DNA from: Acanthaster planci
Taxonomy: Eukaryota; Echinodermata; Asteroidea; Valvatida; Acanthasteridae
NCBI RefSeq assembly: GCF_001949145.1
Contig: NW_019091415.1
Location: forward strand, 1,709,568 to 1,723,152
Direction of reading: 5' to 3'
DNA: 13,585 bases
Part shown: piece after piece, positions 8,481-13,585 of the stretch
Layout: every line of letters starts with the position of its first letter
Position numbering within the stretch: position 1 is the first letter of the stretch
The notes under the pieces: generated by a model
What the model saw: the letters and a program-made list of their open reading frames with translations, nothing else
The model's database searches: none
Told to the model about the DNA's origin: nothing
Program-made: the position numbers and the translations under genes

Positions 8481-8716
8481 GTTCAGTCCAACTTTTGGAG
8501 GGATTCTAAAAATTTCATGGGACCCATGAAAAAGAGGATACCGTCTTATATGAAGTGTTTACTTATTTTGCTCGCATTGTAGTGATTCTGTGCAAGACAT
8601 AATCCCTGAAATCATTATGGCACAGCTTGCAGGATGCACAGAGTAAAAGTATTACATGTACATAACTGCATAAATTCTACACACATCATATTTCTCAAAT
8701 AATCTGTTTGTTGTAG

Positions 8717-8830
8717 GTGTACTATTCAAATGAGATAGTCAGTCAGTTGAATCACTTGCACTCTGAGCAGTTTGATGAGGATGCTAGACCCAGTCATTCA
8801 TGGGATCTCTCCATTAAGACTTTGAGAAAG
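8717..8830 (+). CDS. Candidate internal exon of an unidentified host gene
   Basis: A pyrimidine-biased stretch ending TTTGTTGTAG (AG at 8715-8716) is followed by 114 bases open in one frame and a strong donor, AAG|GTAGGT (GT at 8831-8832). The 38 codons read VYYSNEIVSQLNHLHSEQFD followed by EDARPSHSWDLSIKTLRK, a soluble, charged composition unlike the transposon proteins nearby. Length is a multiple of three, phase 0 at both ends, so the exon could be skipped without a frameshift. I do not recognise the protein and assign no function. Being open over 38 codons is not by itself improbable (about 1 in 6 per frame by chance); the evidence is the combination with matching splice signals. Other exons of the gene were not found with confidence in the window. 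Confidence 0.5.
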
Positions 8831-8882
8831 GTAGGTATCCTGATTTAGAAATTTTTTTTACTAGAATTCACTGCAGCATTAA

Positions 8883-9434
8883 CCACTTCCTGCCAGGGAT
8901 TCTGGTACTGGACACGTATGCTTTATATGTGTGGCTGGGGTCTCTGAAATGGGACAAAGGGAACTGGGCCTTATAAAAGACCGTACTCAGAACAAAAGAC
9001 CAGGCTGCTGGGCATTATCGACATTTTTTCACTCTCTATAGTGGAGATAATCCAGCCTTGTTTTGAAACAGTATTCCATGGTTTTTGGCATTTAGAGCAA
9101 GCAGATTACCACTGGGGACAAAAGCGCTCCACTACCACAGCGATGAGCCACACAGCACTGCTGCATGCAGCGCACTGTGCCGTGTTCGTGAACAAAAGAA
9201 AGTTGTACAACACCGCACAATCTGGGTTCTTTTTACTAGCTGCAGGCCTGGCTGAAATACTCTGGCGTCAATAGATTTTGTCTTTCAGGCTAGAGTGGCC
9301 ACCAGGCAGTCCTTCGTGTGGGTGTAAGTGTCCAGTAAATGATGAATTTTTAAAGAATTTTGAAAACAGAAAAAAATGATAATTATCCTGCCCCAACATC
9401 ATCAACATTGATAACTGCCACCGGTGCGAAGTGG
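8883..9434. mobile_element. Non-autonomous piggyBac-like MITE, 552 bp, TTAA-flanked
   Basis: TTAA lies outside both ends (8879-8882 and 9435-9438). The left end reads CCACTTCCTGCCAGG; the reverse complement of the right end reads CCACTTCGCACCGGT, identical over the first 7 bases and at 3 of the next 8. TTAA target sites and CC-starting ends are characteristic of piggyBac transposons, which insert at and exactly excise from TTAA. The interior does not encode a transposase. It lies about 50 bp behind the candidate exon donor, as expected for an insertion into an intron. Confidence 0.62.
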
Positions 9435-9438
9435 TTAA

Positions 9439-9884
9439 TACCTGTTACAGTACATCACCACTCTAACGAAAACAACAGGGTCCATGCAAAATGTTCAGTC
9501 TACGGTGCTCTACCTACCCAAACACTCACTACATATTCAAATTTCCCATGCGCCTATTATTCATTCGCTGAAAAGATTTAATCACCCATGGTGCAACCTG
9601 ATCTCCCATAGTGCTGTAACGTAACGGATGTGTCTTTCCAGGCATCTTCAATTTATCAAGCTTCCGTTTTCGCTACATGGTTCTGTGTCGATTTGATCAC
9701 CTTTCCTTCCTTTGTAAATAAATTATAACCTGGATTTTATCCATTTATTGGTAAGAGTGTTCTTTTCGTGTATATATTTGTTTTCTGTCTTCAGTTTTCT
9801 TCTGCAGGTGTTTGCCGTCGGTACTATGAGGTTTGTTTTAGCTACACTGTATCTACCCTACCAATGAATTGTAGGCCTTAGCCT
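9439..9884. other. Non-coding stretch between MITE and GC-rich island
   Basis: No recognisable gene. Two acceptor-like sites (GTCTTCAG near 9794 and TCTTCTGCAG near 9808) precede frames that close within about 20 codons; they are not called as exons. Confidence 0.4.
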
Positions 9885-11350
9885 GTTGAATGCAGGGTGT
9901 CGCTCTCAGAATCTGTCATACTCCCCTGTCTTCTCCGGCTACCAGGACGAAGAAAAGGCCTTGCCGTTGTCCGGGGGTTCCAGCCAGGATCTGGCAATGC
10001 CCCTGGTCCGTTCGGCCTCACGGAGCTGATGGGGAAGCTCCGTGGTTGGCTGAGGAAAACCCAAGCGGGGACACCCCGAGAATCTGGCAGGGACCCTGTC
10101 TCCTTGGTCAATTGCTGGCATGGCATGTCTCCAGAGCCCGTCTGACCATCATCGTGGTGTATTCCACTCTTTTTGCCCGACATGGCCCAGAGGAATCCAC
10201 GCAGCATTCCGGCCGGCATTCCCCGGTGACTCTAAAGAGTACCACCCACCATTTGACATCGGCCTAGAACACCACTCCCATACTCCCTCTTGCCCAGATA
10301 CCAAAGTCACCAGACTGGGCTCCCTGCAAGTGTTGGGGCCCTCCCTGCATAGTGTGCCGTCGAGCCATGACACCCTGGTACCCACTAATCCCTCTTCGGG
10401 TCCCCCAGAGCTTACCAGGTTTTTACACCGCCGGGGCTCAACCCACCTTAGCCCATCCACAGCTTACAGCTTTCAACTGGGCATCACTGGGTCATGGACC
10501 TCTTTTCTCCTGGTCCCTCTGCCTGGAATTCTGAAGTTCCCGCTGAACACTCCCCGGGCATCTGCCTCCCAGTCTGCCACCTCCGTCGCTGGGCCGCCTG
10601 CCACTGGGGCTCTAAGGCACCACGGCTCGAGCTTTTAATTGGCATCACCAGGTCATTGGACCTCATTTCTCCTGGTCCCTCTGACCAGAATTCTGCACTT
10701 CCCATTGACCTCGACCGGGAACATGCCCGGGCGGTCCACCTCTCGCGGCCCTGTCTGCCACTTCCACTGCTGGGCAGCCTGCCACCCAGGCTTCAAGCCA
10801 CCGCAGCCCATCTGTGACTTGGGCTTTCAACTGGATATCATCAGGCCTCTTTTCTACTGGTCCCTCTGCCCAGAATTCTGCAGTTCCCGTTGACCTTGAC
10901 CGGGAATGCACCCTAGGCCTTTCGCCTCCCGCAACTCCGTCTGCTACCTCTGCCGTCGGGTCGCCCCCACTGTAAAAGGCAAGCACTACTGCTCTTCATC
11001 GAATTCCTCGACAACCACGAACAAACCTCTGCGGCTTGAATGTCAGCCTTCCAGTCCATTAATGAAGTTCTGACCTTCATCAATCGCCGCATTGGTGTTA
11101 GACCACCATCAGCCTCCACCACCCTGGACCCATTTTTAGCGCACCAGGCCCTTCCACCCTCTCCCGCTGCGAGCCATGGTTACATCGGGCAGGGTTCCAC
11201 ACCGGAATCGCACCAGCCAGGCATACTTCTGCTGGAGAAGGCCACTCCCCATGGGACTGGGCATGGCTCGGAACCAGGCACTGCCCTGGCCGCGACCGGG
11301 CAACCAGCATTGTCTTCCAAGAAGAACGAAGTTGATTCCATCTGCGCCCT
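9885..11350. repeat. GC-rich island of unknown origin with degenerate coding-like content
   Basis: Base composition changes sharply here to clearly GC-rich, while both flanks are AT-rich. Overlapping open frames occur on both strands, as expected for GC-rich DNA with few stops. The + frame holding 10494-10817 and 11040-11450 is the least interrupted; it has a proline-rich part with repeats of the type SPGPSxxNSxxP, then a helical-looking segment ALLLFIEFLDNHEQTSAA, a stop, and SAFQSINEVLTFINRRIGV. No RT, integrase, zinc knuckle or other family motif is recognised. It may be a decayed gag-like or host gene, a transposon fragment, or non-coding repeat DNA. I cannot decide the strand. Confidence 0.5.
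10465..10976. repeat. Three diverged tandem units of about 162-185 bp inside the GC-rich island
   Basis: Each unit carries, in order, CAACTGG or AATTGG, GGTCCCTCTG, GAATTCTG, then a GCCTGCCAC or CCGTC-rich half. The GAATTCTG words start at 10526, 10688 and 10873, so the periods are 162 and 185 bp. Starts are about 10467, 10634 and 10829. Copies 2 and 3 are closest, sharing TTGACCT-GACCGGGAA. The second half of each unit differs in length. Confidence 0.8.
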
Positions 11351-12059
11351 CACTCTGCTATCTTCAATTGTCATCAAAGTTACACCAAGAAAAGACCTCA
11401 AGGGAAAGTTGATATCAAAAAAATTACGTCATGATGACATCATGAAGTGATTTATTATTAAATTTTAATTATTTAAATACTATGTTAATGCTGTAAAAAT
11501 CCATATAAAATCAACCGTGGCCTCCCGCAAAATTCTGTTTGCATCAAGTGGCAGAGTATAATTTGGTCTCCAATTCATCTCATGTTGGTCAAATCACATG
11601 ACCCTTCTTTCCGGTCAAAACCAGAAGTGGGCTTATTGTTTAAAAGTGGTAATAGGTATTAAGTTTTTTTCAACAGTGTTAGTCTGTTGGTGTTAGTGCT
11701 TGATTGAAACCTTGCTTATACCTTGTGTCATGAAGCAATTCTGAGTAAGGAACCACAAGTATGTAGGGGAAGGTCGTGGTCAATTAAGGAGGAAACTGGG
11801 CTCATGAGAAGGTCATAAAAATGAAATCTAAGGGACTGAAAGTGGTCGGGGCTGACCACACTATATCCTGGACTGACCTTACTAACCTTCTGGAAGTGCA
11901 CATATATTTTCTTAGAAATTAGATGGGAATAAGATGGGTTATAAAGAGGAGGAGAGAGAGGGGAAGAGGGTCTTCAAGATTTTGACTTGCTATGTATCAC
12001 ATCTGCTAGCACTACTGTAGAAATAAATAAGTATACATGTAGATTAGCAGCAGTGCGTG
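11351..12059. other. Non-coding stretch between GC-rich island and tandem array
   Basis: AT-rich, no recognisable gene. Short sequences resembling pieces of the array units appear: CATGATGACATCATG at 11430-11444 (perfect 7+1+7 palindrome) and TTGATTGAAACCTTGCT near 11700. The array may therefore once have started further left. Confidence 0.4.
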
Positions 12060-12164
12060 ATCGTGTGAGTTTGTCAGAAGTACAATGGTTTCGTTGTATA
12101 GAAGATGAAACTACATTACACCTTGGAAAGGAAGTGCTTTAGGCAAATATTGAGCTCATTTAAT

Positions 12165-12176
12165 GATGACGTCATC
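12165..12176. repeat. Perfect palindrome GATGACGTCATC containing a CRE-type site
   Basis: The 12-base palindrome contains TGACGTCA (12167-12174), the full consensus for CREB/ATF binding. It lies in a tandem-array unit; other units keep diverged versions (AGTCATCAG near 12838, TCATGATGAC near 12931). A regulatory role is only a possibility. Confidence 0.5.
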
Positions 12177-12199
12177 CAGCAATAAGTGAGCAATAAGAG

Positions 12200-12585
12200 C
12201 CACCGTAAAAATTGAGATCCTCAGCCCGCTTTTTAGCTATTATTCTTGGCCCACACTCGAGCAAACACGGTGAAAGAAGGCAGACCCTGGCTCTTGTATA
12301 TGGTCATTGGCCTTTGTGTGTAGCCCAGAAATGAAAAGACCAAATTTACATCATAATCACCAGCTTCACAATAGTCCCCACTTTGAAAAGCGTCAACGGG
12401 AATGTGGAAGCCTGAGTAGAGCCGCATGCCACCAGACAAAGAGCTTTTTCACTCTGTAATTCAAAGCATGCAGAGCACGCAGGGCCACAAACCAAGAATT
12501 TGCGGTTTGACAGGTGGCCTTCATGGCCAAGCGAGGTTGGAATTCTTGGAGTCGGCTTTCGGAAAAAATTCCTGTCGTCAAGGGG
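12200..12585 (-). mobile_element. Insert in the tandem array with one piggyBac-like end, truncated
   Basis: About 380 bp unrelated to the array units sits between two of them. The right edge is TTAA (12586-12589); read on the - strand the sequence inside is CCCCTTGACGACAGG. This resembles the left end of the MITE at 8883 (CCACTTCCTGCCAGG) at 10 of 15 positions. No matching TTAA or inverted end is found on the left near 12200-12235, so the copy is truncated or the left end has decayed. Confidence 0.45.
12233..12439 (-). pseudogene. Unidentified open segment of 68 codons inside the array insert
   Basis: The - strand frame has protein-like content, for example LYSGFHIPVDAFQSGDYCEA, VNLVFSFLGYTQ and PSFTVFARVWAKNNS before the stop. 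Immediately upstream the - strand is open in a second frame (12393-12581), which might be a shifted continuation. I recognise no family; a fragment of a transposase or of a captured gene is possible. An upstream in-frame start is an ATG at 12437-12439, but the segment may be an internal piece rather than a whole protein. Confidence 0.25.
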
Positions 12586-13150
12586 TTAAGGCTCTATATC
12601 TCCCAAGGTACATGTCTGATCGTGTTCAAATCTTGCAAATATCTTGACAAGGGAGTACTTTAAAGGTATATTGGCTTCATGTGATGATATCCCCATCAGG
12701 AGACAAGTCACTTGATATTAAAGGTGCACTGTTTAAAGCCCTATACCTCCTTCAGTACATATCTCATTGATTTCAAACGTTGCAGATAACAAGGAAAGGA
12801 AGTGTTGTAGATGAAAATGTACCTGATGTAATGGTGAAGTCATCAGATGAGGAGTAAATTACATTTTATTTAAAGTGCATTATTTCCTGAAGTGCATGTC
12901 TGATTGGGTTGAAACCTTGCACCCAAATGGTCATGATGACAGATTTACACCATCAGGTTTGTGCAGTAGATTGGTTGTTCAACTTAAGAAAGGGATGCAA
13001 AAAAGCTTTCTGTTCTGTTGGCAAACAGACAGATGACCTCTCATTTTCGTCATGTTTTATCAAATGTAACTCTCATATCAAATGACGATTGACTAAAGTG
13101 GCTCTCCAGCAAGGTGCATGTTTGTGGTCTTACTGTCTTGGTAAAAAATT

Positions 13151-13390
13151 ATTTTTAGTCCAATTTCCATTTTTTCCTCAGACACTCAAAACAAAACAAC
13201 AATAACACAACAACAACAAACACTAAACAAAACAAATAACAATTTTGGTACTGTTGTGCCCTTTGAATATTTTTCTCTTCTGTAGAAGTCATGGCCCCAA
13301 GAAATGTCAGGCGACTCTAACTTGCTGTTTTTATTTAGTAATGTACACGTTTGCTATTGACAGTACCGGATATACTTAGGGACGGCGACC
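13151..13390. other. Non-coding stretch with A/C-rich simple tract
   Basis: No recognisable gene. The A/C-rich tract at 13183-13242 is made of CAA and CAAA words (ACAAAACAAC, AACAACAAC, AAACAAAACAAA). A good acceptor-like site (TTTTCTCTTCTGTAG, AG at 13284-13285) is followed by a frame open for 24 codons, not enough to call an exon. Confidence 0.45.
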
Positions 13391-13396
13391 ATTTAG

Positions 13397-13480
13397 ACCC
13401 GGTTTGAAAAGGGCCCCCCGGTAGCCCACCCGGTATAATGCCTGCCCGGTATTCAGGCTACTCCAGGCCGGTATAAGGCC
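13397..13480. repeat. Cluster of five CCGGT motifs
   Basis: CCGGT starts at 13399, 13418, 13430, 13446 and 13468, three of them followed by AT (CCGGTAT). Spacings of 19, 12, 16 and 22 bp are irregular. The last is embedded in GGCCGGTATAAGGCC. It looks like a very diverged short-unit tandem repeat; no coding role is seen. Confidence 0.6.
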
Positions 13481-13585
13481 TGTCTGCACATTGGCATTTC
13501 AAAGTCCCTGATGAAAGGCTTCCCCACCATGCTTCCACAGATGAATAGGGGTCTAAGCGAATTAGTGTAAACATTGTATAGAGCC

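Larger units (their letters stand above)
6974..8716. other. Non-coding stretch, probably intronic or intergenic
   Basis: Apart from the small repeats listed separately, nothing recognisable is coded here. Open frames are short (up to about 86 codons) and show no motifs. If 8717-8830 is an exon, this is probably the preceding intron. Confidence 0.45.
12060..13150. repeat. Degenerate tandem array, units mostly about 140-150 bp
   Basis: Related segments recur: CTATATCTCCCAAGGTACATG (from 12593), CTATACCTCCTTCAGTACAT (from 12741), TTATTTCCTGAAGTGCATG (from 12880) and GGCTCTCCAGCAAGGTGCATG (from 13100). They are followed by TTCAAATCTTGC-like text. Offsets are about 148, 139 and 223 bp. A second conserved part, GGAAAGGAAGTG followed by TGATG/GACGTCATC-like text, occurs at 12125-12176 and again at 12794-12846. 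The piece at 12125 belongs to the same family but is separated from the rest by the insert at about 12200-12589. No coding function is apparent. Confidence 0.65.

Noticed and set aside
9289-9323. Possible 35-nt microexon (acceptor TTTGTCTTTCAG, donor GTAAGT), open in phase 0 like the exon at 8717-8830
   Set aside because: It lies inside the TTAA-flanked MITE (8883-9434), is very short, and runs into TAA if the donor is not used. Chance splice-like signals are the simpler reading; junction reads could revive it.
9794-9857. Tandem acceptor-like sites followed by a short open frame
   Set aside because: The frame closes within about 20 codons and has no donor with a consensus; too weak for an exon.
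9878-11450. Many overlapping open frames on both strands as separate genes
   Set aside because: GC-rich DNA has few stop codons, so long chance frames are expected; none shows a known domain, and the repeats account for much of the similarity between them.
12426-12647. 73-codon + strand open frame
   Set aside because: It crosses the TTAA boundary of the insert into the tandem array, so it is not a single inherited coding unit.
13286-13357. Frame open for 24 codons after a strong acceptor-like site
   Set aside because: No donor, no recognisable protein text, and a short frame expected by chance.
1-13585. CRISPR array or bacterial operon
   Set aside because: No regularly spaced identical direct repeats with unique spacers, no prokaryotic gene layout; tandem repeats here are contiguous and diverged.

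Overview
The window looks like nuclear DNA of a multicellular animal, most likely a marine invertebrate, though the species cannot be fixed from sequence alone. No complete protein-coding gene, operon-like layout or ribosome binding site is visible. The background is AT-rich, with one strong candidate spliced exon and many decayed metazoan-type transposable elements. The palindrome TACATGTA occurs six times, far above chance.

Layout. At 1 to about 2400 lies the 3' part of a decayed Ty3/Gypsy LTR retrotransposon on the + strand. Its integrase lies upstream of reverse transcriptase and RNase H, the Gmr1-like order. From about 2400 to 4150 is AT-rich DNA with a possible LTR remnant, a short minisatellite and a perfect 23-bp inverted repeat. 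From 4170 to about 5500 is a decayed non-LTR retrotransposon (LINE) on the - strand: endonuclease, linker and N-terminal reverse transcriptase, cut off inside the RT. It is followed by a 1199-bp non-autonomous pogo/Tigger-like DNA transposon (5551-6749) with matched terminal inverted repeats and TA flanks. A 73-nt tRNA-like SINE head follows on the - strand (6901-6973).

From 7000 to 8700 is low-coding DNA with small direct repeats, a hairpin and a second, degraded tRNA-like remnant. At 8717-8830 is the one candidate host exon (+ strand, 38 open codons, good splice sites). The intron-like DNA after it carries a 552-bp TTAA-flanked piggyBac-like MITE (8883-9434). An abrupt GC-rich island spans about 9885-11350 and contains three diverged 160-185-bp tandem units. 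From about 12060 to 13150 is a degenerate tandem array (units mostly 140-150 bp) with GATGACGTCATC-type palindromes. It is interrupted by an insert with a piggyBac-like terminus at 12585. The window ends in an A/C-rich tract and a cluster of CCGGT motifs.

The genes do not work together as a pathway: this is a record of layered insertions, probably in or near a host gene on the + strand. The most informative observations are the integrase-first Gypsy element, the unexplained GC-rich repeat island, the interrupted tandem array with its unidentified open segment, and the candidate exon.
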